DNA of 64,000 bases from Chlorobium ferrooxidans DSM 13031 (GTDB taxonomy: Bacteria; Bacteroidota; Chlorobiia; Chlorobiales; Chlorobiaceae), in contig NZ_AASE01000011.1 in assembly GCF_000168715.1 (NCBI RefSeq), positions 1-64,000 on the forward strand. The letters run 5' to 3'. Numbering within the stretch: the stretch's first letter is position 1; the number at the start of each line of letters is the position of its first letter. A program made the translations under genes and the position numbers. The notes beneath the pieces were generated by a model. It saw nothing but the letters and a program-made list of their open reading frames with translations. It had not been told where the DNA came from and did no database searches. This document shows, piece by piece, positions 45,380-53,914 of this stretch.

Positions 45380-48300
45380 CGATACATACCGGCAAGCCCC
45401 TCCTCTACCCGCTCTCCTCGGTTCAGCGTGAACTCTGGTTCGACCAGGCGCTCTTTCCGGATACTCCGATTTACAACGTAGGGGGTTACAGCTTCCTTCA
45501 GGGAGAGCTCGACCTCTGCCTCTTCAGGAAGGCGATCACCATGGTTGCAGAGGAGAACGATGCGCTGCGCATGGTTCTGACCGAGAGGGATGGCACTCCT
45601 TTCCAGTCCTTTCCCGATATGGGAGAAGCGGCTCTCACCATTGTTGACGTTTCGGATGCAGTTGACCCGGAAAAATGTGCTCTGACCCATATCCGCAAGG
45701 AGCACAACAGAGCGTTCCGGATCTTCGGGGAGCCCTTTTTTCGCCATACCATCTATAAACTTGCCGACAAGAGCTTTATCTGGCAGTATCTCTTTTACCA
45801 TCTTGCCGTTGATGGCCATGCCATGAGTCTGGTCATCAACCGGATTGCCGCCCATTACAATGCCCTCATGCAGGGCAGCTCACTTCCCTTAAGGCAGGAA
45901 TATGCATACCGGGAGTTTCTCCTTTACGACGCACTCCCCCCGGAGCCTGAACGGCTTGAAGGCCACCGGCAATACTGGCGGGAAAAATTCACCCCGCTGC
46001 CCGAACCGCTCTTTTCCCCTTCTAACCGTCAGGGCAGCACCGGAGAGGTGATCCCCGGATCGGTTCATACCGGATACCTATCACGCCGGCAATATGAGAG
46101 AGCCGAAGAGTTTGCCCGAACGCATTCGGTATCGCTCTTCCATTTTCTGATCGGAATTCTCTATCTCTATTTCACACGGGTAGAGGATCAGGATGAGTGT
46201 GTCATGGGCGTTCCGATGGCAAACCGCAATACGCCCCGCTTCAGGGAAACCATAGGACACTTTGTTGCTGTTATTCCGGAACGATTCAGCTATGGGCGTG
46301 ATATCAGCTTTACCGAACTCATCAAGGCTGTCTCCGGAACACTGCGCAGGAGCTATCGTCATCAGGGCCTCCCCTTAAGCGAGATCCTCCGTCACTCAGG
46401 AGCGTTGCAGAGAGGCAGAAAACGGCTCTACGATCTGGCATTCTCATGGGAAAAACAGGATTACTCCTTCACGCTCGGACCGGCTTGTGCCAAAGAGAGC
46501 GCTTCGCTCGTTCACGATTTCCAACAGATTCCGCTTGCGATATTTGTGCTTGATTTTAGCGAAAACAGGGATGTTCTGATGCACTTCGCCTACAACCAGG
46601 CCTATTTTGATGCACCGGAAATCGAGCTGCTTGAGGGCCGGTTGCTACACCTGATTGACGAAGTTCTCGCCAATCCCGACATGAAGCTCTCCGCTCTTGA
46701 TATCCTGCCGCAGGATGAGAGAGAACAGTTACTTGTCGGGTGGAATGCGACGGATGCTCCCCTTCCGGAAAAATTCCTTCATCAGATGTTTGAAGCGCAT
46801 GCGGCTGAACATCCCGAATCCACAGCGCTATGCTTTCAAAACAGGCGCATTGGTTACGCTGAACTCAATGCGGGAGCCAATCAGCTCGCTCACGCCTTGA
46901 TTGCGCTCGGTATCCAGAGAGATGCGCCGGTTGCCATTGCGCTTGAGCGTACCCCGGAGATGATTGTAGCGATGATGGCTGTCCTCAAGGCCGGAGGGTG
47001 TTACTTGCCCCTCGACCCATCCTGGCCTCCGGAACGCCTTGCCTTCATGCTTGAAGATTCCGCAGCAGAACTGCTTCTCACCAGCGAGCTGCTGCGGGAG
47101 CGGTTGTCGCTCAAGGCCGTGCAAACGCTCTGCCCTGGTGCCGGTAACCCTTTTGTCTCTCTAAAACCGTCAGGCAATCCCGATCTGGCAATCTCCCCGG
47201 AGCAGCTTGCCTACATCATCTACACCTCCGGCTCTACCGGCACTCCGAAGGGTGTAGCTGTTTCGCATCGTGGAGTGGGTAATATGGCGTTGGCCCAGAT
47301 CAGCGCCTTCGGAGTGAAGAGAGAGAGCCGTGTGCTTCTGTTTGCCTCTTTCAGCTTTGACGCATCGGTATCGGAAATTGCAACAGCGCTTTGTTCCGGA
47401 GCCGAACTGCACATCCCCGATGAAGAACAACGTATTCCGGGATTAGCTCTGCGGCACTATCTTGAAGATTCGGCCATTACCCATATCACCCTCCCCCCGA
47501 CAGCCCTTGCCCTCTTGCCGAAGGCAGGGTTGCCTCTCCTTGAAGCGCTGGTCGTGGCCGGTGAACCCTGTCCCCCGGCCCTTGCCGCTTTCTGGTCAAA
47601 AGGGCGACGCTTCTTCAACGGATACGGACCGACCGAGGCAACGGTATGCACAACAATTGCTGAGTGCCGGCATGCAGATATCTCCCCGGACAGGCCGCTC
47701 CCTATCGGCCGGCCGATAGCCAATACACGGCTCTATCTGCTTGATCGGAACCGGCAGCCGGTTCCGACAGGTATCGCCGGAGAGCTCTATATCGGCGGTG
47801 TCGGCCTGGCTTCCGGTTACCTCAACAGACCCGAACTGACAGCGGAAAAGTTCATTCCTGATCCATTCTCCTCCCGGCCCGGTGAGCGTCTCTATAAAAC
47901 CGGTGACCTTGTCCGCTACCGCACGGACGGAAATCTTGAGTTTCTCGGCAGGCTTGATCACCAGCTTAAAATTCGCGGGTTTCGCATAGAACCCGGAGAG
48001 ATCGAATCAGCACTTACCGCTATTCCCTCAATACATTCTGCATTGGTCGATGCCCGCAACGATGCCTATGGTCAGCCGGCTCTTGCAGCCTGGCTTGTTG
48101 CCGCCGGCACTCCGCCTTCAATCGCCGGGCTGAGAGCAGATCTCGGACGAACGCTTCCTGAGTACATGATTCCGACATCATTTATCTTTCTTGAAGCAAT
48201 GCCCCTGACGGTAAACGGCAAGATTGACCGAAAGGCACTTCCTGATCCGGAGCACTCTGTTTCTGAAAATTCAGCAGCCCCTCGTGATCCGGTTGAAGAA

Positions 48301-50028
48301 TTTCTTGTAGAGTTCTGGGCCAGGGCGCTTTCGCAAAGGAGCTGCGGCATTCATGATAACTTTTTTGATCTTGGCGGAGAGTCGCTCATTGCAGCAAGGC
48401 TTACGGTGCTTCTCCATGATGCGGGTGGTATTACTATACCGGTTCGCTGGATATTCGAGGCACCCACACCAGCACTGCTTGCCGGGCGGATACGAGATTC
48501 CGGTAGTAAGCGTGAGCCCTCTCAGCCTGTTCCGGAGAACCCTCTTCTTGCGGGCACGAAATCCATTACGCCCGACCTCCTGCCGTTGATTGATCTCTCC
48601 CCGGATGAGATTGATCACCTCGTCGCTGCTGCAGAGGGCGGGGCCGGTAACATTCAGGATATCTATCCGCTTACACCGCTCCAGGAAGGGATCTATTTTC
48701 ACTCACAACTGCAGCGGGATGGTGACACCTGGCAGAGTTGCCATCTCTTCTCCTTTGACTCGCTTGAGCGTGCAGAAGCATTCACTGGCGCCCTGCAGGC
48801 GGTTGTTGACCGTCATGACATGCTCCGTACCGCATTTGTATGGGGCGCAATCCACGAACCGGTTCAGGTTGTCATGCGTCACGCTGCAGTTCCGTTTACG
48901 CTTCTTGATTTAAACAGAGAGCAAGGGCCAATTGCCGATCAGCTGATGCATCTCTTTTCTCCCCGCAGCAACCGGCTCAATCTGGCCGCTGCTCCCCTGA
49001 TCAGGACAGCCGTTGCAGAGGATGGAGATCGCTGGCTGATGCTTCTCTCTGCTCACCATCTGATTATGGACTTTACGACACAGAAGGTGGTGTTTGATGA
49101 GATTACAGCACATCTTGAAGGTGATGCAGGGAGGCTCTCTCCTCCGGTCCCCTTCCGCAATTTTATTCCCCGGCTTTGCGATGGCAACGCGAAGGGTATC
49201 AGTGAGCCTTTTTTTCGCGATATGCTCGGAGACATCACCATCCCGACCGCTCCATTCGGCCTGCTCAACGTAAACGGTGACGGCTCGGCAATCGGAGAAG
49301 CAAAAAAGGAGCTGCAAACTGATCTGGTTCTCCGGCTCCGTTCCGTAGCCCGCCTCTTCAGTGCAACACCGGCTGCTGTTTGCCATCTGGCCTGGGCCCT
49401 CCTCCTCTCGCGACTATGCGGTCAGGAGGATGTGGTATTCGGCACCGTTTTAACCGGCCGTATGCAGGGGGGAGAGGGTGTTGATCGGGCCGTTGGTCTC
49501 TTCATCAATACGCTTCCGATTCGCCTGACCTGTGACGCACGACCTGTTTCTGAAGCAGTTCGTCAAGCACGCCATCGCCTGCTTGCTCTCATGCGTTATG
49601 AATCGGCTTCACTCAGCATGGCCCAGCAATGCAGTGCCGTGCCCTCCCCGATGCCGCTCTTCACTTCACTACTGAACTATCGGCATACCCGCCATAGGGA
49701 GCAGGGCCTCTTTCGGTATGAAGGCATAGAGATGATCATGCATACTGAAGGCGCAACCAACTATCCGTTCGGGCTCTCCATCGATGATTTTGATGAAGGG
49801 GTCAGCCTCACGGCACAGATGGACTCATCGATTGATCCCGACTGGATCTGCACCCTCTATCTTTCAGCCCTTGAACTTCTGGTCAGGGCGCTTGAAGAGG
49901 CTCCCGATACCCCGATTGCTGAACTGGAGCTCTTTTCACCGGAAGAGAAAGGAAAAATCACCTCCATGATGCCCCAAAAGCAGAGAGCGGAGGGACTGCC
50001 GCGCTCCCGCCAGAGCGGGACGCTGTAA
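45376..50028 (+). CDS. NRPS C-A-T-C ending in a condensation domain
   Basis: The protein has 1550 residues. C1 (about 1-440) has YHLAVDG at 141-147: the first His of HHxxxDG is Tyr, the catalytic second His and the Asp remain. The A domain (about 450-960, A3 near 616) reads DASTVAGVCK by alignment to GrsA, one residue from a known Tyr code. The carrier domain has GGESL (S1003). C2 (about 1050-1530) starts with DIYPLTPLQEGIYFHS, as dual or D-accepting C domains do, and has HHLIMDF (1227-1233; Gly replaced by Phe). Translation stops soon after C2, where an A domain would be expected. C2 could hand the chain to the A(MT)-T-TE protein at 31538, or act as a terminal condensing or cyclizing domain. 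Confidence 0.88.
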   Translation: MTIHTGKPLLYPLSSVQRELWFDQALFPDTPIYNVGGYSFLQGELDLCLFRKAITMVAEENDALRMVLTERDGTPFQSFPDMGEAALTIVDVSDAVDPEKCALTHIRKEHNRAFRIFGEPFFRHTIYKLADKSFIWQYLFYHLAVDGHAMSLVINRIAAHYNALMQGSSLPLRQEYAYREFLLYDALPPEPERLEGHRQYWREKFTPLPEPLFSPSNRQGSTGEVIPGSVHTGYLSRRQYERAEEFARTHSVSLFHFLIGILYLYFTRVEDQDECVMGVPMANRNTPRFRETIGHFVAVIPERFSYGRDISFTELIKAVSGTLRRSYRHQGLPLSEILRHSGALQRGRKRLYDLAFSWEKQDYSFTLGPACAKESASLVHDFQQIPLAIFVLDFSENRDVLMHFAYNQAYFDAPEIELLEGRLLHLIDEVLANPDMKLSALDILPQDEREQLLVGWNATDAPLPEKFLHQMFEAHAAEHPESTALCFQNRRIGYAELNAGANQLAHALIALGIQRDAPVAIALERTPEMIVAMMAVLKAGGCYLPLDPSWPPERLAFMLEDSAAELLLTSELLRERLSLKAVQTLCPGAGNPFVSLKPSGNPDLAISPEQLAYIIYTSGSTGTPKGVAVSHRGVGNMALAQISAFGVKRESRVLLFASFSFDASVSEIATALCSGAELHIPDEEQRIPGLALRHYLEDSAITHITLPPTALALLPKAGLPLLEALVVAGEPCPPALAAFWSKGRRFFNGYGPTEATVCTTIAECRHADISPDRPLPIGRPIANTRLYLLDRNRQPVPTGIAGELYIGGVGLASGYLNRPELTAEKFIPDPFSSRPGERLYKTGDLVRYRTDGNLEFLGRLDHQLKIRGFRIEPGEIESALTAIPSIHSALVDARNDAYGQPALAAWLVAAGTPPSIAGLRADLGRTLPEYMIPTSFIFLEAMPLTVNGKIDRKALPDPEHSVSENSAAPRDPVEEFLVEFWARALSQRSCGIHDNFFDLGGESLIAARLTVLLHDAGGITIPVRWIFEAPTPALLAGRIRDSGSKREPSQPVPENPLLAGTKSITPDLLPLIDLSPDEIDHLVAAAEGGAGNIQDIYPLTPLQEGIYFHSQLQRDGDTWQSCHLFSFDSLERAEAFTGALQAVVDRHDMLRTAFVWGAIHEPVQVVMRHAAVPFTLLDLNREQGPIADQLMHLFSPRSNRLNLAAAPLIRTAVAEDGDRWLMLLSAHHLIMDFTTQKVVFDEITAHLEGDAGRLSPPVPFRNFIPRLCDGNAKGISEPFFRDMLGDITIPTAPFGLLNVNGDGSAIGEAKKELQTDLVLRLRSVARLFSATPAAVCHLAWALLLSRLCGQEDVVFGTVLTGRMQGGEGVDRAVGLFINTLPIRLTCDARPVSEAVRQARHRLLALMRYESASLSMAQQCSAVPSPMPLFTSLLNYRHTRHREQGLFRYEGIEMIMHTEGATNYPFGLSIDDFDEGVSLTAQMDSSIDPDWICTLYLSALELLVRALEEAPDTPIAELELFSPEEKGKITSMMPQKQRAEGLPRSRQSGTL

Positions 50029-50056
50029 TGGAAATACATTATTTACGACGGATCAG

Positions 50057-50857
50057 TCAGGAGAGAAACCGCTCCATGACCGCACAGGATGAGTCAAAAT
50101 CACTCTCCGAAAAGATCTCCATGGTGAAGACCCGTCCGGGATCAGGATATCGGTAAAGGTGCGACATCACCAGATCAAGCGCTTCCGGTTTCATGTATGC
50201 AAGCGAGTTGTGATCCTTCCCGTCAAGAGTGCCGTGCATATGCAGCACTTTTGCTCTGGAGAGGTAGCGTTCGAGGTACGCACCGGTCGGAAAACCGTAG
50301 AACTCAAGATGGCCGACATCAAGCGTAACAGAGAGCGCAAACTCTTCGATTACCGGCCAAACCAGCTCAAAGGGGTAGTTGAGGTTTTCTGCACAGAAGT
50401 TCGACGCCGGCTCCCCGCACCCGTCAAGAAGCATCCGGAGCGATTCGCGAAGGCCGCCGGTAAAATCCCTCTTTTGACTCTCAGAAAAGCCGTTGATATC
50501 GACACCCGGCCCGGATTCAAAGTGCAGAACATAGGCCGATTTCGGCAGCGTACGGGTCAGCTCGATAATCCGGAGGCACTTGCCGACCGACTGCTTTCGT
50601 ACCGCATCGTCGGGATTTCCGAGGTAGCTGTCAAGCGGCAGATGCACCGAATAGGTAAGCGCGGACTCCCCGGCAAGCTCTGCAAGCCTCTGCATATCTT
50701 CCGGAGAGGGAAGGTTGCTGAACTCATCGGATTCAAAGAGTACCAGTTCGATATCGTCCACCCTCTCCCTGAGGTATTCAACATTGGGAATGATATCAGC
50801 CGGGATGATATAGGAGCTTGTTCCGAAACGGAAGGGAAATCGCTGTTTACAACTCAT
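50057..50857 (-). CDS. cbiR: Cobamide-remodelling phosphodiesterase, CbiR-like
   Basis: The 266-residue protein has the TIM-barrel fold of the AP endonuclease 2/xylose isomerase-like superfamily. Putative metal ligands include H96 region (YSVHLP), E in FCAENLNYPF, D and H in LDVGHLEFYG, H in VLHMHGTLDGKDH and E in FTMEIFS. In this genetic setting, at the end of a cobamide gene set, the best match is CbiR, which removes the lower ligand of cobamides so that cells can rebuild them with their preferred base. The start overlaps the ATPase gene by 4 bp (ATGA). It converges on the NRPS cluster, with 28 bp between stop codons and no clear terminator. Confidence 0.7.
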   Translation of the reverse strand: MSCKQRFPFRFGTSSYIIPADIIPNVEYLRERVDDIELVLFESDEFSNLPSPEDMQRLAELAGESALTYSVHLPLDSYLGNPDDAVRKQSVGKCLRIIELTRTLPKSAYVLHFESGPGVDINGFSESQKRDFTGGLRESLRMLLDGCGEPASNFCAENLNYPFELVWPVIEEFALSVTLDVGHLEFYGFPTGAYLERYLSRAKVLHMHGTLDGKDHNSLAYMKPEALDLVMSHLYRYPDPGRVFTMEIFSESDFDSSCAVMERFLS

Positions 50858-52125
50858 GGGTTGAGGGTGTGGTGTTGCTGGAGCATGCTCATCAGCTCCG
50901 GGATAGTTTGCCAGTTGACGGCACCTGCGCTCAGCATCCGCTTCGATAAAGCAAGAGCAGCTTTACCCTCGGTATAGTCACGCCCGGCAATGTCCGCAGC
51001 AAGAAGAACAGTTTTGCCGCTGTTGAGCGCACCTTCGGCAAGCCGGAGGTTGACAAGATTGCCTGAACCGAAGGGAACACTGCTCAGAATCACATAATCG
51101 GCCGCATCAATCATGGTTGATGCCTCACTTATGGCATCGCTGCCAACAGGAGAGAAGGGCTGTTCAAGCACCGCCCTGATGTTGAGCGCCCTTGCCGCTT
51201 CAGCATCGGAATCGAGGCGATTGAGTACGCCGGTAGTCACCTCGTACCCTTCAATAAGCAGCCTGCGGTAGAGTTCAAGTCCGCTCCCTCCTCCGGCAAT
51301 GACATGAACCGTTTTGCCAAGTTTTCGACGTCGCCGCAGCGTATCCTGCGCACCCGATACCTGGAGATATCCGGTATAGGGATCCTGCTGTACTCGCAGT
51401 TCGCAGTTATAGACCCGGCTGAGCAGATCCGCCTGGAGCACCTCCGCCGGTGTCCCGGCTTTTATCAGCGAACCCTTGTCCATAAGCAGAAAACGGTCCG
51501 AGATTCCGGCCGAGAGCGTCAGATCATGGCTGACGAGGAGTATGGTCATCCGTTTTTCACGGTTGAGGTTCATGAGAATCTGGAGCACCTCCTGACGGTG
51601 GTTGATATCAAGATGGGCGATGGACTCGTCAAGCATGATGATTTTCGGCTCCTGGGCAAGCACCATGGCAAGGGCAACGCGCTGCTGTTCCCCTCCGCTC
51701 AGCTCGGTAAAGAACCGCTCACGAAGTCCCGAAACATCGGTATAGATCATCGATCGTTCAACGATGTCGTGATCGAGCGAAGAGGGTGAGCCCCATGGCC
51801 CGATGGAGCTGATTCTTCCGTTCATGACAATCTGGCTCACCGTGAAGGCCATGGGCGATTCGATTTTCTGGGGCACAACGCCAAGAAGTGACGCCCGCAC
51901 GGCAGGCTTGAGGTGCCGGACATCCTGACCGAAGAGCGCCACACTGCCCGAAAGGGGCTTGAGCAGCGCGGCAGCGGTTTTCAGAAGTGTACTCTTGCCA
52001 CAGCCGTTCGGGCCGATAAGGGAGACAAACTCCCCTTCCGCGATAGCGAATGATACCCCGTCGAGTACCACTCTCTCCTTGTATCCGGCCGATACATTGC
52101 TGAATGTCAGTGCGTTCTCATTCAT
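50854..52125 (-). CDS. BtuD/FecE-type ABC ATPase with extra C-terminal domain
   Basis: Residues 1-250 of this 423-residue protein form a full ABC ATPase of the cobalamin/siderophore importer type: GPNGCGKSTLL (Walker A, about 38), Q-loop VPQKIESP, signature LSGGEQQRVALAM (about 143) and IIMLDESIAHLD (Walker B). Residues about 270-423 are an additional Rossmann-like domain beginning VHVIAGGGSGLELYRRLLIEGY and containing ILSSVPFGSGN. Typical BtuD has about 250 residues, so this is a fusion of unknown purpose. Context suggests it works with the BtuC-type permease encoded upstream, although a repeat element lies between them. No BtuF-type binding protein is seen. Confidence 0.82.
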   Translation of the reverse strand: MNENALTFSNVSAGYKERVVLDGVSFAIAEGEFVSLIGPNGCGKSTLLKTAAALLKPLSGSVALFGQDVRHLKPAVRASLLGVVPQKIESPMAFTVSQIVMNGRISSIGPWGSPSSLDHDIVERSMIYTDVSGLRERFFTELSGGEQQRVALAMVLAQEPKIIMLDESIAHLDINHRQEVLQILMNLNREKRMTILLVSHDLTLSAGISDRFLLMDKGSLIKAGTPAEVLQADLLSRVYNCELRVQQDPYTGYLQVSGAQDTLRRRRKLGKTVHVIAGGGSGLELYRRLLIEGYEVTTGVLNRLDSDAEAARALNIRAVLEQPFSPVGSDAISEASTMIDAADYVILSSVPFGSGNLVNLRLAEGALNSGKTVLLAADIAGRDYTEGKAALALSKRMLSAGAVNWQTIPELMSMLQQHHTLNP

Positions 52126-52135
52126 AAAATGACAT

Positions 52136-52341
52136 ACCTATGAATTGTCGCAAGCGGTTTGAAGATTTTTGAACCACGAAACAAACGAAATCACACGAAA
52201 TGGTAGGGGCAATCCCTTGTGGTTGCCCGGCAAATTCCTCTTCGTCCTTGTAGTCCCTGCTGTCCCTGTTGTCCTTGATCTCTTTTCGAGCACCGTCCAA
52301 CGAAGCAATCGAATCGCGGAATAAATTTTTAGAGGTACTCA
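52136..52341 (-). repeat. Intergenic repeat element, copy 1 (between permease and ATPase genes)
   Basis: About 205 bases fill the gap between the BtuC-type permease and the ATPase gene. It is about 85-90% identical by eye to copy 2 (58185-58394), including the tract of GTCCCTG-like units and the ACCACGAAACAAACGAAATC segment. Read on the minus strand it begins right after the permease stop codon (GAGTACCTCTAAAAATTTATTCC) and ends CGACAATTCATAGGT, 10 bases before the ATPase start. Confidence 0.8.
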
Positions 52342-53382
52342 CTAAGCTATCCATGCCTGCTTCATCCTCCGTTGCAGAATAATCAGAAAGAACGGCCCAC
52401 CCGCAAGGGCGGTCACAACCCCGACAGGAATCTCTACCGGAGCCATAAGGGTTCGTGCGACCGCATCGCAGAGCACCAGAAAGGTTCCCCCGCCGAGAGC
52501 GGAAAGGGGCACCAGCCGGCGGTTGTCCGGCCCGAAAAGCGCACGCATGACATGGGGCACAATAAGGCCCACGAAGCCGATCATACCGGAGAGCGAGACC
52601 GCTGTGGCTGCAAGCAGTGTTGCACAGAGGAGACCCGAAACAATGATAAGATCAGCATGCACTCCCTGATAGTGGGCCATCTCCCTGCCGAGTGCAAGGG
52701 CGTTGAGCCGCGGGGAGAGAAGCCATATTCCGAAAAGGGCGGAAACGATAAGACCGAGAGAGAGGAGCTGCTGACCGGTGGAGACGGGCTGCAGGCTGCC
52801 GAGCATCCACCAGATGACGTTATGCAACCCCTCTACGCTTGCGGTAGAGACCATGAACATGATAATGCTTGAGCAGATCGAACTGACAATAACACCGCTC
52901 AGAATAAGAGAGTAGACCGAGGGCTGACCGCTTGACCCCTGCCGGGCAATGCCGTAGACAACCATCAAGGTCAGAACTGCTGAAACAAAGGCGACAACCG
53001 GAAGGCTTAATGAGAGTATAACACTCGAACCCGCAAGGATGCTTATAGTTGCACCGAGCCCTGCGCCGCCGCTGACCCCGAGCACATAGGGTTCGGCGAG
53101 AGGGTTGCGCAAGAGAGCCTGAAAAACCACGCCGGAAGCCGAAAGCGCGGCTCCGGTCATCATCCCCATCAGCAGACGGCTGTAGCGCAACGATAAAATG
53201 GCTCCACCTGCCGGAGAGTTCATATCGGGCAGCCCGATACCGGAGGGGCCGAAGAGCAGCGACAGCGCGAGAAGCAGCGGAATTACCAGAAGAAAAAGCA
53301 CAATCCGGAGCCGCGCTTTTTGAGGCTGTTTGCTGGTAAAGCTGTTGTCCCGACAGACCCGGGGAGTGCTGCTCTGCTTCAT
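52342..53382 (-). CDS. btuC: BtuC/FecCD-type cobalamin transport permease
   Basis: The product has 346 residues from the ATG at 53382, which lies 4 bases after the cobO stop; a longer frame would run into cobO. It is an iron/cobalamin ABC permease with ten or so membrane helices and the family hallmarks RYSRLLMGMMTGAALSASGV, NPLAEPYVLGVSGGAGLGA and GFVGLIVPHVMRALFGPDNR (the ATPase-contact EAA-like loop). Given the cobamide neighbours and the upstream btuB, it most likely imports cobalamin or cobinamide rather than a siderophore. The partner ATPase is encoded next, after a repeat element. Confidence 0.85.
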   Translation of the reverse strand: MKQSSTPRVCRDNSFTSKQPQKARLRIVLFLLVIPLLLALSLLFGPSGIGLPDMNSPAGGAILSLRYSRLLMGMMTGAALSASGVVFQALLRNPLAEPYVLGVSGGAGLGATISILAGSSVILSLSLPVVAFVSAVLTLMVVYGIARQGSSGQPSVYSLILSGVIVSSICSSIIMFMVSTASVEGLHNVIWWMLGSLQPVSTGQQLLSLGLIVSALFGIWLLSPRLNALALGREMAHYQGVHADLIIVSGLLCATLLAATAVSLSGMIGFVGLIVPHVMRALFGPDNRRLVPLSALGGGTFLVLCDAVARTLMAPVEIPVGVVTALAGGPFFLIILQRRMKQAWIA

Positions 53383-53386
53383 GGCT

Positions 53387-53914
53387 TCAGTTTTCCACAC
53401 CTGCAGAGGCGGCAATACCCTGCTCAAAAGCATGTTTGAGGAGCTTCATCTCCGTAACGGTATCAGCGGCGGCAACAAGTGACGCCGGAGCATTGCGTCC
53501 GGTAAACACAACAATTTTTCCCTCCCTGACACTCCGGAGTGCGTCAAGCAGCGGTTCAATGTCGAAGAGCTGCTCGCCAAGGGCATAACAGACCTCGTCA
53601 AGCAATACAAAATCATACTCGGGTGAAGCAAGCGCTGCGAGGGCAGCATCAAGCCCTTCACGGGCAGCACGCCGGTGACTCTCCATTTCAGGGCTTTCGC
53701 GATCCCTCGGCAGAAACCCGAGTCCGAACTGCTGCCACTCCACCTCCTGAAACCGGCTGAAGAATTTCTGCTCACCGACCGAGCTGTCAGATTTCACAAA
53801 CTGTATCACCCTTGCCCGCATACCATGACCCAGTGCCCTTGCGAGCATCCCGAATGCCGCAGTACTTTTACCCTTGCCATTACCGGTGAAGAGAAGGATT
53901 CTTGAAGGTTTCAT
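53387..53914 (-). CDS. cobO: Cob(I)alamin adenosyltransferase
   Basis: The product has 175 residues from the ATG at 53914, which overlaps the cbiB stop as ATGA; in-frame codons further upstream would lie within cbiB. The N-terminal P-loop GNGKGKSTAAFGMLARALGH is diagnostic of the CobO/BtuR (CobA) family, which transfers the adenosyl group of ATP to cob(I)alamin or cobinamide. FVLLDEVCYAL and VVFTGRNAP follow as the Walker-B-like strand and the C-terminal motif. Length fits the family. It is part of the cbiP-cobD-cbiB-cobO-btuC run. Confidence 0.92.
   Translation of the reverse strand: MKPSRILLFTGNGKGKSTAAFGMLARALGHGMRARVIQFVKSDSSVGEQKFFSRFQEVEWQQFGLGFLPRDRESPEMESHRRAAREGLDAALAALASPEYDFVLLDEVCYALGEQLFDIEPLLDALRSVREGKIVVFTGRNAPASLVAAADTVTEMKLLKHAFEQGIAASAGVEN

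Noticed and set aside
9030..50028. Repeated DNA segments around A3 and carrier-domain motifs
   Set aside because: These similarities are explained by homologous NRPS domains and are not mobile or satellite repeats.
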